Below, one piece after another: positions 19,574 through 29,033 of a stretch of DNA of 64,000 nucleotides. The notes beneath the pieces are model-generated. The model saw nothing but the letters and a program-made list of their open reading frames with translations. It had not been told where the DNA came from and did not search any database. Source of the stretch: Nostocoides sp. (GTDB lineage Bacteria > Actinomycetota > Actinomycetes > Actinomycetales > Dermatophilaceae); assembly GCA_016702415.1 (NCBI GenBank), contig JADJEA010000001.1, forward strand, positions 1,159,001 through 1,223,000. The letters are read 5' to 3'. The first letter of the stretch is position 1. Each line of letters opens with the position of its first letter. The position numbers and the translations under genes are program-made.

Positions 19574-21163
19574 ATGGCCGCCCCGATGACCCAGGAAGCC
19601 TCCCCGGACGCCGAGGACGGTGCCGTCGAATCGGGAGCCGATCGAGATGCTCGCCGCGATGCCCGGGGTGGCCACACCGGGTTGTTCCGGGCATTCTGGC
19701 GGTGGCATTTCTATGCGTCTCTGCTCGTGGTGCCGGTCTTCGCGATCCTGGCAGTCACCGGATTGATGATGCTGTGCAAGTGGTGGATCGACCCGATCCA
19801 GGAACCGGCACTTCGCTATGCGCCGCCGGCGTACGGGGCAATGCAGCCCTTGTCGGTGCAGGAGAAGGCCGCCCTCGCCGGTCGAGAGGGAGCCACCGTG
19901 ACCGCCGTGCAGACGGCCGCGGAGGATAGGTCGACATACTTCACTCTGACGACGGCCGACAACCGCACCCTGAACGTGTATGTCGACCCCTACACCGGCA
20001 AGGTCCTCGGCGAGCACAACCCGGACACATTGCTGAGCAATGTGGCGTCCCAGATCCACGGGACGATTCTCTTCGGGGACCCGGCCAAGGCCGAGCTCGG
20101 GACCGACCCGTTCAGTCAGGAACCGTTCACGGTCGGCAGCTTCGGGGACCGGCTCATCGAGACCGCGACGTGTTGGTCGATCGTCATGGCCCTGACCGGG
20201 TACTACCTCTATTGGCGGGGGCGGACTGCCCGGGCGGCCGCGGTGGCCAAGAGGGCCGCAGGAGCATTGACTCGGTCCCGGCACGCCAAGGTGGGCGCAA
20301 TCGCCGGCGTCGCCATCCTGTTCATGGTGGTCTCCGCGCTGCCCTGGACCGGCCTGTTCGGGCACACCTTCCAACGGTTCGCCACCGGCACCTCACTGTC
20401 GATGTGGGGAAACGATCCGGGCGCCACCTCCAATCTCGGAGCCAAGCTCGTCGCCGCCGGCTCCAACTCCTTGCCTGCGCCTTGGGCCGAAGGTGCTGCT
20501 CCCCTCCCCACGAGCGGGAGCCAGAACGGCAACGACATGCCTGGGATGCCTGGTATGGGCGCCACCCCCGGCAGCACCGGCACCGGAACAGCGATGCGGA
20601 TCGGTATCGACGTGGTCATGGCCGCGGCGGCCAGGGATGGCCTCACCGGCCCGCTCTATATCGCCTACCCCGCCAAGGCCGACGATGTCTTCTCGGCGAT
20701 GACGGACATGTGGCACGACAAGGCCGCGACAGCCTTTGGCGACGTCGGCAAGGAACGGGTCGTCCATATCGACCAGTACTCCGGGGCCGTCGCCGGGCGT
20801 TACAGCTACGACCAGTACTCGCCGGTGGCCAAGGCCGTCAGCCAAGGCATCGCGCTGCACGAGGGCCAGCGCTTCGGGCCCCTGAGCTTCTGGGCCTCGT
20901 TCCTGTTTTGCGTGGCCGTGATCTTCCTGTGCGTCACCGCGCCGATCATGTGGTGGCGCCGACGCCGCTCCGGGCTGGATGCCCCGCGAGGACATCTGCC
21001 GATCCGCTCCACCCCATGGCTGATTGCGGCTCTGGTCATCCTCGGGGTCGTATTCCCGCTGTTCGGGCTCACCCTGGTGCTGGTTCTGCTGGCCGACAAG
21101 GTCCTCATCCGCCGATCCGCCCGGCTCGCCACGATCCTCAATTCGACCCCCGCCCCACGGTAG
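19574..21163 (+). CDS. PepSY-TM domain membrane protein with Met-rich loop
   Basis: 529 residues, ATG 19574 with CAGGAG upstream. Helix near 45-65 (FYASLLVVPVFAILAVTGLMMLCKWW), PepSY-like extracytoplasmic region (TLNVYVDPYTGKVLGEHNPDTLLSNVASQIHGTILFGD), helix near 205, helix near 245, a periplasmic loop with 'NDMPGMPGMGATPG', second PepSY-like stretch (VVHIDQYSGAVAGRY), and three C-terminal helices. PepSY-TM proteins are linked to iron or copper uptake and reduction. The Met-Pro-Gly-Met motif and BlaI/CopY-type control favour copper, but this is inference. Confidence 0.8.
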   Translation: MAAPMTQEASPDAEDGAVESGADRDARRDARGGHTGLFRAFWRWHFYASLLVVPVFAILAVTGLMMLCKWWIDPIQEPALRYAPPAYGAMQPLSVQEKAALAGREGATVTAVQTAAEDRSTYFTLTTADNRTLNVYVDPYTGKVLGEHNPDTLLSNVASQIHGTILFGDPAKAELGTDPFSQEPFTVGSFGDRLIETATCWSIVMALTGYYLYWRGRTARAAAVAKRAAGALTRSRHAKVGAIAGVAILFMVVSALPWTGLFGHTFQRFATGTSLSMWGNDPGATSNLGAKLVAAGSNSLPAPWAEGAAPLPTSGSQNGNDMPGMPGMGATPGSTGTGTAMRIGIDVVMAAAARDGLTGPLYIAYPAKADDVFSAMTDMWHDKAATAFGDVGKERVVHIDQYSGAVAGRYSYDQYSPVAKAVSQGIALHEGQRFGPLSFWASFLFCVAVIFLCVTAPIMWWRRRRSGLDAPRGHLPIRSTPWLIAALVILGVVFPLFGLTLVLVLLADKVLIRRSARLATILNSTPAPR

Positions 21164-21173
21164 GCGGACCAGC

Positions 21174-21205
21174 GGGAGCGCGGGGGAGACTCCCCCCGCG
21201 TTCCC
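21174..21205 (+). terminator. Strong hairpin after the PepSY gene
   Basis: Arms 21174-21186 and 21193-21205 pair over 13 bp (one G-T wobble) around the loop AGACTC. No T run follows, as is usual in high-GC actinobacteria. It can act for both convergent genes. Confidence 0.7.
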
Positions 21206-21301
21206 GTAGAGCCGTGGTCGGGCTCGGTGAGGTCGAAACACCCGATGGGCGTTCCGGCCGCCATACCGGTCGTCGTCGCCGTGGGGGGCGCCTCGACCCG
21301 C

Positions 21302-22420
21302 CTAGGTCGTCCCCGGAGCCAGCAGCACCCAGTGGCGGGCGTCGTCATACGTCCCGTCCTCCCGCGCACAGAACCGCGGCTCGCGGCCCCATTCCCGAAA
21401 TCCCAGGCGCTCCAGCAGCCGCGAACTCGGGTCGTTGTCGGCGAGCGTCAACGCCAGCAGCCGCCGTAGCCCGAGGCCGCCGTGGCGTGCCGGTGTGAAC
21501 GCATGCTCGACGGCGAGTGCCGTCGCCGCGCCCGCCCGGCCACCCCCGCGGGCCGAGGGAAAGAGGAAGTAGCCGAGTTCCCCGCTGCCCTTCTCCTGCT
21601 GGTGGAAACCGATCATGAGATCGCCGAGGGCACGGTTGCTGTCCGCGTCGGCCATCGCCCAGTGAAGGGCCTGGCCGCGCGACATCCGTTCGCGCCGCCG
21701 GAGCACCCAGTCCGCGAAGGTCTCCCGCGTGGGTTCGGAGCCCGGCGGCATGAAGTGGGCGGGGGAGTCGCCGGGCTCGACCCAGGCGACGTCATCGTCC
21801 GCCCACGGCCGCAGCCGCACGCGCTCACCGTCGAGGACCGGCGGATCGAACCAGGGTGCCACCGGCCTGGCGAGATCGCCGTCGAGCCCAATGCTGCCGC
21901 GCCACCCGTCCCTGGCGTGCCCCCGGTCGTCCAACATCTGGGGAAGGGCCACCTCGAAGGTGAAGCCACACGCCCACGCGACCCGCCACGAGGCGAAGTT
22001 GCCGCGGTTGGCCTCCCACACCATCCGCACACCGCCCTGGTCGAACCACCACTGGGTGGCCAGCCGCAGCGCGGACGTCATGAGGTGGCGGCCACGGCCC
22101 TCGGGGTGCAGGCCATAGCCGATCGTGGCGATGCCCGCGCCCTTGGGGCGGACATCGATGGCCCCGAGGAAGCGCCCGTCCGGGTCGTCGGCAGCGGTGA
22201 TCGCCCAATACCGGTTGCCTTTCTCGGATTCCCACTCGCGTCCGATCGCCTCCACCCACTCCCGCGCCGACGCCTCGACGTAGGGCACCGGCACCGTCGT
22301 CCACCGAATGGAGACCGGGTCCGTGCACTGTTCGACGATGCGCGGGATGTCTCCCGCGGCGTGGGCTCGTAGGCGGGCCACACCGTCGGCGAGTTCGGGG
22401 ACGATGTCGGGGAACGGCAT
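21302..22420 (-). CDS. Protein with two tandem GNAT acetyltransferase domains
   Basis: 372 residues from ATG 22420, which lies in a copy of the dispersed octamer. Domain 1 (about 1-160) has the acetyl-CoA motif 'GYGLHPEGRGRHLMTSALRL'; domain 2 (about 190-370) has 'LGYFLFPSARGGGRAGAATALA' and ends 'LLERLGFREWGREPRF'. Both look like RimJ/RimL-type GNAT domains. The substrate is unknown. It stands alone, convergent with PepSY and divergent from secA. Confidence 0.8.
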   Translation of the reverse strand: MPFPDIVPELADGVARLRAHAAGDIPRIVEQCTDPVSIRWTTVPVPYVEASAREWVEAIGREWESEKGNRYWAITAADDPDGRFLGAIDVRPKGAGIATIGYGLHPEGRGRHLMTSALRLATQWWFDQGGVRMVWEANRGNFASWRVAWACGFTFEVALPQMLDDRGHARDGWRGSIGLDGDLARPVAPWFDPPVLDGERVRLRPWADDDVAWVEPGDSPAHFMPPGSEPTRETFADWVLRRRERMSRGQALHWAMADADSNRALGDLMIGFHQQEKGSGELGYFLFPSARGGGRAGAATALAVEHAFTPARHGGLGLRRLLALTLADNDPSSRLLERLGFREWGREPRFCAREDGTYDDARHWVLLAPGTT

Positions 22421-22562
22421 ACGGCCAATCCTGGCAGGGAAGGCGTGGACCGGTCCGCCGTTTTTCCGGTGGGCAGGGGAGCCCGCCGCGCCCGGCCTGG
22501 GCAACGGAGTCGGCCGGAACCCGGGGCGAGCGCGAGGCGTTTGGCCGTCGTGGTCCCTCGAT

Positions 22563-22568
22563 TACGCT
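22563..22568 (+). promoter_or_regulatory. Candidate -10 element TACGCT for secA
   Basis: TACGCT is followed 34 nt later by GTG 22603; CAGGAG at 22591-22596 provides a ribosome binding site. This gives a short leader rather than a leaderless mRNA. Confidence 0.45.
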
Positions 22569-22602
22569 AGGTGGGATCCATGTCGACCCTCAGGAGTGAC
22601 GC

Positions 22603-25597
22603 GTGCCCCCCAAGTTCGTCGAGCGGTTGCTGCGCGCCGGTGAAGGCCGGACCCTCAAGCGGCTGGAGAATATCGCCGCCCAGGTCAACGCGATCGAGGA
22701 CGACTTCGAGAAGCTGACCGACGCCGAACTGCGCGAGGAGACCGACAAGTTCAAGGCGCGGCTCGCGGCCGGTGAGACCCTCGACGCGATCCTGCCGGAG
22801 GCCTTTGCGGCAGTCCGGGAGGCCAGCAAGCGGACGCTGGGGAAGCGCCACTTCGACGTCCAGATCATGGGGGGCGCCGCCCTCCACATGGGCAATGTCG
22901 CCGAGATGAAGACCGGTGAGGGCAAGACGCTGGTCGCCACGCTCCCGTGCTATCTCAATGCGTTGTCCGGCAAGGGCGTCCACGTCGTCACCGTCAACGA
23001 CTACCTCGCGGGCTACCAGTCCGAACTCATGGGCCGGGTCCACCGGGCCCTTGGCCTGGAAACCGGGTGCATCCTGTCGTCGATGACCCCGGAGGAGCGC
23101 CGGGTCGAGTACGCCAAGGACATCACCTATGGCACCAACAACGAGTTCGGGTTCGACTATCTCCGCGACAACATGGCGTGGTCGACCGACGAGCTGGTCC
23201 AACGCGGGCACAACTTCGCCATCGTCGACGAGGTCGACTCCATCCTCATCGACGAGGCCCGCACCCCGCTGATCATCTCCGGCCCGGCCGACCAGCCGAC
23301 GAAGTGGTACACCGAATTCGCCAAGATGGTCACCCGTCTGCACCGCGGGGAGTTCGAGTCCGGCCGGGGCGACTATGAGGTGGACGAGAAGAAGAAGACC
23401 GTTGGTGTCCTGGAGTCGGGCATCGACAAGGTCGAGGACTATCTCGGCATCGACAACCTCTACGAATCGGTCAACACCCCCCTGATCGGCTATCTCAACA
23501 ACGCGATCAAGGCCAAGGAACTCTTCCACCGCGACAAGGACTACGTCGTCATCAACGGCGAGATCCTCATCGTCGATGAGCACACCGGCCGCATCCTCGC
23601 CGGCCGCCGCTACAACGACGGCATGCACCAGGCCATCGAGGCCAAGGAGGGTGGAGATCAAGAACGAGAACCAGACGCTCGCGACGATCACCCTCCAGAA
23701 CTACTTCCGGATGTACGACAAGCTCGCCGGCATGACGGGCACGGCCCAGACCGAGGCCGCCGAACTCCACTCGATCTATCAGCTCGGCGTCGTCCCGATC
23801 CCGACCAATATGCCGATGATCCGCCGCGACCAGGCCGATCTCGTCTACCGGACCGAGGAGGCGAAGTATGCCGCGGTCGTCGACGACATCGCCGCCCGCC
23901 ACGACAAGGGCCAGCCCATCCTCGTCGGGACCGTCTCGGTGGAGAAGAGCGAGTACCTCTCCGACCAACTGAAGGCGCGCGGCATACCCCATCAGGTTCT
24001 CAACGCCAAGCAGCACGAGCGGGAGGCGACGATCGTCGCCGAGGCCGGGCGCAAGGGCGCGGTGACGGTTGCGACCAATATGGCCGGCCGCGGAACCGAC
24101 ATCATGCTCGGCGGCAACCCCGAGTTCATGGCGGTGGCCAATCTCAAGTCCCGCGGCCTCGATCCGGAGGAGACGCCCGAGGAGTACGAAGCCGCGTGGG
24201 ACGAAACCCTCGCCGCCGCCGAGAAGGCCGTCGCCGCCGAGCACGACGAGGTCACCGATCTTGGGGGTCTCTACGTCCTCGGCACGGAGCGGCACGAGTC
24301 CCGGCGGATCGACAATCAGTTGCGTGGGCGGTCCGGCCGCCAGGGTGACCCGGGGGAGTCGCGTTTCTATTTGTCGTTGCAGGACAACCTCATGCGGCTG
24401 TTCAACGCCGGGTTCGTCGACCGCGTCATGCAGTCGGCGAGGATCGACGACAACACCCCCATCGAGGGCAAGCTGCTGTCCCGGTCGATCGAGAGTGCCC
24501 AGAGCCAGATCGAGGGCCAGAACTACGAGATCCGCAAGAACGTCCTCAAATATGACGACGTCCTCAACCGCCAACGGCAGGTCGTCTACCAGGAACGGCG
24601 CCTGGTCCTGGAGGGGCAGGACCTAGAGGAGCAGATCCGCGGCTTCCTCACCGACGTCGTCGGCGGATATGTCGACGCCGAGACCGGCGAAGGCTTCGCG
24701 GAGAACTGGGACGTCGACCGGCTCTGGGCCGCCCTCAAGGCGCTCTATCCGGTGGGGGTGACCTGGGAGCAGATCGAGGAAGCGGTCGGTGGGCCCTCCC
24801 GGGTGACGACCGAGGCCCTGCGCGAGGAACTCCTCTCCGACGTCCATCACGCGTATGACGCGCGCGAGGAGGCCCTGACGCCGGGTGTCGCCCGCGAACT
24901 GGAACGACGGGTCATCCTCTCGGTGCTGGACCGGAAGTGGCGTGAGCACCTCTACGAGATGGACTACCTCAAGGAGGGCATCGGCCTGCGCGCCATGGCC
25001 CAGCGCGACCCCCTCGTGGAGTACCAGCGCGAGGGCTACCAGCTCTTCGAGGCGATGAACGAGGCCATCAAGGAGGAGACCGTCGGCTTCCTCTTCAACA
25101 CCGAGGTCCAGGTCGCTCCACCGCAGGAACAGCCGCCCGTGCAGGCCGTCGCCATCGGCGACATGCTGCGCGGCCTCGATGCCCCCGAGCCCGGGGGGCC
25201 CGCGCCCGATCCTGGGCCCGCTGGAAGCTCGGAGGGGGCAGCTGGGGCGCCGGGCGCGCCGGTCGGTGCTGGCGCGTCGGCCGGGGTGTCGACCGGGGCA
25301 ACCGCGGCGGGAGCGGGGCGCACAACGGCACCCGGCCCCGCGCCGGTGGATGCCGCCGCGCCTGCTCCGGCGCACGTCGAGACGCCGCATGTCACCGCGA
25401 AGGGGTTGGAGGACCGGCCGGCGCACACCCGCCTGCACTACTCGGCCCCGACCGAGGACGGCGGCGTCGAGGAGCGCGACGAGGCACCCGTCCGGGTTCC
25501 CCTCACTGCCGATCAACTGGCGATGGCCAAGCGCAACGAGCCCTGCCCTTGCCTGTCGGGAAAGAAGTACAAGATGTGCCACGGCCGGGGCAAATAG
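22603..25597 (+). CDS. secA: Preprotein translocase ATPase SecA, frameshifted in this sequence
   Basis: Motor of the Sec pathway. The first frame (GTG 22603 to about 23649) has the DEAD motor with 'MKTGEGKTLVATLPCYLNAL' and 'IVDEVDSILIDEARTPLIIS'; the second (to 25597) has 'LATITLQNYFRMYDKLAGMTGTA', 'VATNMAGRGTDIMLGGNPEF', the helical scaffold and a C-terminal zinc motif C-P-C-L-S-G-K-K-Y-K-M-C-H. The join at 'EAKE/VEIKNENQ' lacks the Gly seen in other SecA proteins; two more Gs in the run at 23649-23651 would give E-G-V-E-I and a protein of about 998 residues. Because secA is essential, a sequence error is likely. A Pro/Ala-rich linker of about 100 residues precedes the zinc tail. Confidence 0.95.
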
Positions 25598-25669
25598 CTC
25601 CAGCACGACCGGGTCAAGGTTGCGTCGCGGCGCGTCCGGGATAGGTGCGCGGTGTTGTATCCCGCGCCT

Positions 25670-25693
25670 GCGGTGGCGGGGACCGCCAGCCGC
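25670..25693. terminator. Hairpin between convergent secA and the Rv3235-family gene
   Basis: GCGGTGGCGG at 25670-25679 pairs with CCGCCAGCCGC at 25683-25693 with one bulge and a 3-nt loop. Placed between two gene ends. Confidence 0.4.
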
Positions 25694-25704
25694 CGCTGGT
25701 CGTC

Positions 25705-26226
25705 TCAGGCGATCTGCAGGCTCGCGACTCGCCAGGTGTGCTCGAAGGCCACGAGTTCGAGGGCCATCGCCCGCACGCGCGGGCCGTCCCGCAGGACTAC
25801 CGCGATCTCGGCGCTCTCGTGGCGGGTCCGGCAGCACCGGATCCGCACGACGGCGAGCCTTCGGGTGGTGGGCCTGGCTCCGGTGCGGGCGACGCGGGCG
25901 AGGGTGTCGGCGCGGCGGGTGGCCGCGGCATACCGGCGCGCCACGGCGACATAGACGTGCGGCGTCGTCAAGCGGACCACGCTCGCCGGGGGTCGCTGGC
26001 CGGCCATCACCTCGATCAGCGCCTGGGCTACCCCGCGGGCCCAGAGCGCCGGGTCGGGCAGGGTCTCGGCCGCCCGCGGGGGTGCGGGGTCGCTGTCGCC
26101 GCGGAAGTCGAGGGCGAGTCCCTCCTGGACATACATCGGGCGCAGCGCGGCGGTGGGCGTCTCGCCGGGTGCCAACGCGGGTGGCCGGTGGGAGGGGATC
26201 GGCAGCAGCCGGATCGGCCGCGTCAT
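25705..26226 (-). CDS. Rv3235-family protein (DUF6459 type)
   Basis: 173 residues from ATG 26226, which overlaps the stop of the LysM gene (ATGA). The C-terminal half 'RGVAQALIEVMAGQRPPASVVRLTTPHVYVAVARR' and 'VRIRCCRTRHESAEIAVVLRDGPRVRAMALELVAFEHTWRVASLQ' is the conserved core of a family found next to secA in Actinobacteria. No function is known to me. A longer frame to 26760 is open but runs antisense-shifted through the LysM gene and is not used. Confidence 0.75.
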   Translation of the reverse strand: MTRPIRLLPIPSHRPPALAPGETPTAALRPMYVQEGLALDFRGDSDPAPPRAAETLPDPALWARGVAQALIEVMAGQRPPASVVRLTTPHVYVAVARRYAAATRRADTLARVARTGARPTTRRLAVVRIRCCRTRHESAEIAVVLRDGPRVRAMALELVAFEHTWRVASLQIA

Positions 26227-26996
26227 GACGGTCTGCCTTCGGGGGCATGGAGTACTTGACCCGGAAGGAGCAGGTCGGGGTCGCTGCCGATCGTTTCGCG
26301 GTTCGCGGCATACCATCTCGGCCACGCGGCGGCGATCTCGCGCTCGCTCACCGTGGGACCGAGCGCACGGGCCACGATGTCCCAGAGACAGTCGCCCCGG
26401 TGCACGACGATCGGGTCGGGGTGGCTGGAGTCGGGGTGGCTGGAGTTCGAGCCGCGCGAGGGGCCGCCGACCAGGCGGATGGACGGTGGCGACGCGCCGT
26501 CGTTCGTGGGTGCCCAGTCGGGGTCCGGGGCCGTCGTCGCCTCCCCCATGGTGACTCCGCCCACCCCGGGTTCCCCCGCCACTGCGGCGCCCGCGCTTGA
26601 CGCCACGGTCGAGAGCCCCACCAACCCCGAGGTGGCCTGGACCGCGACGACGCTGGTCGGCGTCGCGGCGGCGTGCGCCGGGGGCGCGGCGGCCAACCCA
26701 ACCAGTGACGTGGCGAGATATCCGACGAGCCGGGGTGGACGGGAGCGGGGTTCGCGCCACAGGCCGGCCCGCTCACGGCGATGCACCCGAACGGTCTCGA
26801 CCAGGACCCGGGCGAGGAAGAGCGCCCCCGTCAGCAGGGCTGCCGCGATCGCAAGCCGGGGAAGGACGCTATCCGCGGTCGCCCGCACCGGGCCAGGGTC
26901 ACCGAGCGCCCGGATTGTCGCCTGCACCCCACTGAGTGCGAGGACGAGGATCGCCGTCGCCAGGGCGGCGAGAATCCCGCTCATCCGCGTTCTCAT
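26223..26996 (-). CDS. Membrane protein with C-terminal LysM domain
   Basis: 257 residues from ATG 26996, preceded by GAGGAG (the frame is open from TTG 27011, which lies on the ribosome binding site). Two or three hydrophobic segments (ILAALATAILVLALSGV, LAIAAALLTGALFLARVLV, LVGYLATSLVGLAAAPPAHA) come first, then a low-complexity linker, then LysM 'IVVHRGDCLWDIVARALGP...WPRWYAANRETIGSDPDLLLPGQVLHAP'. LysM binds peptidoglycan, so the domain should face the wall. Co-transcribed with the Rv3235-family gene. Confidence 0.82.
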   Translation of the reverse strand: MRTRMSGILAALATAILVLALSGVQATIRALGDPGPVRATADSVLPRLAIAAALLTGALFLARVLVETVRVHRRERAGLWREPRSRPPRLVGYLATSLVGLAAAPPAHAAATPTSVVAVQATSGLVGLSTVASSAGAAVAGEPGVGGVTMGEATTAPDPDWAPTNDGASPPSIRLVGGPSRGSNSSHPDSSHPDPIVVHRGDCLWDIVARALGPTVSEREIAAAWPRWYAANRETIGSDPDLLLPGQVLHAPEGRPS

Positions 26997-27088
26997 CGCG
27001 TCGCTCCTCAATGGTGGTTAATACCAACGTTTGCCTATGTTTGCGTTCATTCACCCCAAATGTCAAGACGTGGCCGGGCGTCTCTCTC
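26997..27088 (-). promoter_or_regulatory. AT-rich promoter region of the LysM operon
   Basis: On the minus strand a TTGACA (complement of 27061-27066) is an exact -35 consensus; the -10 is unclear (AACATA or CATAGG lie in range). Two direct GCAAAC repeats 10 bp apart (complement of about 27029-27045) and an inverted TGGT-N4-ACCA follow and could bind a regulator. The stretch is far more AT-rich than its surroundings. Confidence 0.5.
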
Positions 27089-27094
27089 TACGCT
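27089..27094 (+). promoter_or_regulatory. -10 element TACGCT, leaderless promoter
   Basis: TACGCT is followed by 6 nt and ATG 27101, with no Shine-Dalgarno. Confidence 0.5.
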
Positions 27095-27100
27095 GGGCCC

Positions 27101-27655
27101 ATGTCGTCGGAGCAGCGCTGGGTTCGGCTCTTCGCCGACCTCGAGCTCTCCTTCGAAGCGCAGGAACGACGTCTGCGCGACAGCGAAGTCGCCGACCGGA
27201 CCCGACGCGAACGCGCCACCGTGACCCTGCCCGCTCGGCTGAGCGCACATCGGGGCCGGCCGATCGAGCTGCGAGCGCGTGGGTCGCTGCGGATCGAGGG
27301 GACCTTGGTCGACGTCGGAGCCGACTGGCTCGCCGTAGCGTCCGGGAGCGCCCGCGCGTTCGTCGTCCCGATCGGGGCACTCCTGTCGGTCGGCGGTCTG
27401 ACGCGCCGCACCGACGACGCGGCCTCCGCCCGGCGGTTCGGCCTCGGCTACGCCCTGCGCGAGATCAGCCGCGACCGGATGCCGGCCATCGTCACGGATG
27501 TGTCGGGCACGGCATACGAAGGCACGATCGATGTCGTCGGGAAAGACTTCCTCGACCTCGCCGAGCATCCCGTCGATGAGGCGCGCCGAACGCCGAATGT
27601 CCGCGGTCTGCGGACGGTTCCGTTCGTCGGTCTCGCTTGCGTCCAGACGGGCTGA
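27101..27655 (+). CDS. Conserved actinobacterial protein of unknown function
   Basis: 184 residues. An N-terminal helix rich in charged residues (LFADLELSFEAQERRLRDSEVADRTRRERATV) is followed by repeated small beta-strand segments (LRARGSLRIEGTLVDVGADWLAVASGSARAFVVPIGALLSV; MPAIVTDVSGTAYEGTIDVVGKDFLDLAEH). The pattern suggests two small beta-barrels of Sm or KOW-like size, but I do not recognise the family. The gene lies head to head with the LysM operon. Confidence 0.65.
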   Translation: MSSEQRWVRLFADLELSFEAQERRLRDSEVADRTRRERATVTLPARLSAHRGRPIELRARGSLRIEGTLVDVGADWLAVASGSARAFVVPIGALLSVGGLTRRTDDAASARRFGLGYALREISRDRMPAIVTDVSGTAYEGTIDVVGKDFLDLAEHPVDEARRTPNVRGLRTVPFVGLACVQTG

Positions 27656-27718
27656 TCCGGCCCGGGCGCGGGGTCGGGCTCACGGGTCGGGCGTGAGTGC
27701 GCGGCCAGCGAGATCTCG

Positions 27719-28699
27719 TCAGGGCTGAGTCGTCCCAGGGCTGGAGCGACCGACCCCGACGCGCAGCTGACGAAGTTGCTCGACGTGCGCCGGCAGGTGC
27801 CGGCCGCGCTGGAGCGCGTCGGCGACTTGGTCCCACGGGAGTTCGGCGTCGAGGACGACCTGGCCGTCGTGGAGGAGGCGGCACGCGATCAGGGTGGCGC
27901 GCTGATCCGCGTCGAGGCGCCCGAGGATGTCCCGCACGGTGGCCGCGGCCTGACGACCGTGCGCCGCGAGTGCGGCGAGGTCGCCGCCGAACCGTCCGAT
28001 GTGCGCGGCCAGCACCGTCCGGTCCTGGCATACGACGTTCTCGAACCGGATCGGCGCCTGGTGGATGATCGACTGGGTCACCGCGACGATGGCGTAGTCG
28101 TTGAGCGTGACGTGGGCGAGCACCTGCGCGGCGTCCCACTCGCCGGGCGGCGGTGGTCCGAAGCCGCCGCGGTCGGCTTCGGCGAAGAACTCCTCGTATG
28201 CCGCCGCCAACGGAGCCATGTCCGCGTGGTCGGTCGCGGCCTCGGCGACGTCCGCATAGTGCTCCAGCACCGCCCCCCAGGCCCCCGGACCGACATACCG
28301 ACGCCGACGCGCCGCCGCTGCCTGACCGAACCGCTCCCACCCTCGGTGTTCCAGTTCGACCCGGGTGCCTCCCTCGACGGCCACGAACAGGACGTCGACC
28401 TGTGACGCCTCGTCCGGGCCGCCGCCAGGGTGCCAGGTGAAGCTCAGCAGCCGGGGCGGTTCCCAGGCCAGCACCTCACCCCAGATGATCGCCGCGCCAT
28501 CGGTCGCCCGCTCGATGAGTCGCCCGTCCTCGAAGGCGATTCGGCCGCACGCGGCGCCGAACGCGCCATGGGTCGGCGTGGGCCACCACGCGGCGATCTG
28601 GTCGGTGAACGCGGTGAAGGCGTGGTCCTGGTCCACGGGGACCGTGATGGACCGACGCACCGGCGGCACGTCGGGAGTGGTCGGCGTGGTCGGCGTCAT
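27719..28699 (-). CDS. SRPBCC (AHSA1-like) domain fused to a DinB-like domain
   Basis: 326 residues. Residues 10-150 are an AHSA1-type START domain (ITVPVDQDHAFTAFTDQIAAWWP...LLSFTWHPGG...VELEHRGWERFG). From about 165 there is a four-helix DinB-like domain ('AAYEEFFAEADRGGFGPPPPGEWDAAQVLAHVTLNDYAIVAV'). ATG 28699 overlaps the ArsR stop (ATGA), a common pairing of ArsR regulators with AHSA1 proteins. The ligand is unknown. Confidence 0.78.
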   Translation of the reverse strand: MTPTTPTTPDVPPVRRSITVPVDQDHAFTAFTDQIAAWWPTPTHGAFGAACGRIAFEDGRLIERATDGAAIIWGEVLAWEPPRLLSFTWHPGGGPDEASQVDVLFVAVEGGTRVELEHRGWERFGQAAAARRRRYVGPGAWGAVLEHYADVAEAATDHADMAPLAAAYEEFFAEADRGGFGPPPPGEWDAAQVLAHVTLNDYAIVAVTQSIIHQAPIRFENVVCQDRTVLAAHIGRFGGDLAALAAHGRQAAATVRDILGRLDADQRATLIACRLLHDGQVVLDAELPWDQVADALQRGRHLPAHVEQLRQLRVGVGRSSPGTTQP

Positions 28700-29019
28700 C
28701 GGGGCTCCTTGGCGGGATGCGGCACGTCGGGGCTGACGTGCTCGGCGAAGGCTGTCAGGACGTCGTCCCAGAAGCTGTCGACCCAGTGGCGGACCTCGGC
28801 GAGCCCGTCGAGGTCGACCCGGTAGAACCGCCGCGTGCCGTCGGCGCGGACGGTGACCAGCCCGGTCCCCCGCAAGACCCGCAGGTGCTGGGACACCGCG
28901 GATTGCGTCACGTCGAGGGCATCGGTGAGCTCGCGCACGCTGCGCTCGTGGGTGGCCACGAGGCGCAGGATCCTCCGGCGGGTCGGATCGCCGATCGCGT
29001 CCAGGGCTTCAACAGCCAT
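28696..29019 (-). CDS. ArsR-family transcriptional regulator
   Basis: 107 residues. Winged helix: 'AVEALDAIGDPTRRRILRLVATHERSVRELTDALDVTQSAVSQHLRVLRGTGLV', wing 'RADGTRRFYRVD'. No Cys metal site of the ArsR/SmtB kind is visible, so it is of the AHSA1-linked, non-metal type. A palindrome abuts its start codon and is the likely autoregulatory operator. Confidence 0.88.
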   Translation of the reverse strand: MAVEALDAIGDPTRRRILRLVATHERSVRELTDALDVTQSAVSQHLRVLRGTGLVTVRADGTRRFYRVDLDGLAEVRHWVDSFWDDVLTAFAEHVSPDVPHPAKEPR

Positions 29020-29020
29020 G

Positions 29021-29033
29021 GCTAATGATTAGC
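29021..29033. promoter_or_regulatory. Perfect palindrome GCTAATGATTAGC at the arsR start
   Basis: A 6-bp arm, 1-nt centre, 6-bp arm palindrome begins 2 nt upstream of the ATG at 29019. AT-rich in a GC-rich context; typical size for an ArsR operator. Confidence 0.7.

Noticed and set aside
23576..25597. Separate second secA gene
   Set aside because: Its first 25 codons are out-of-frame sequence; homology begins exactly where the upstream frame is lost, so it is the same gene.
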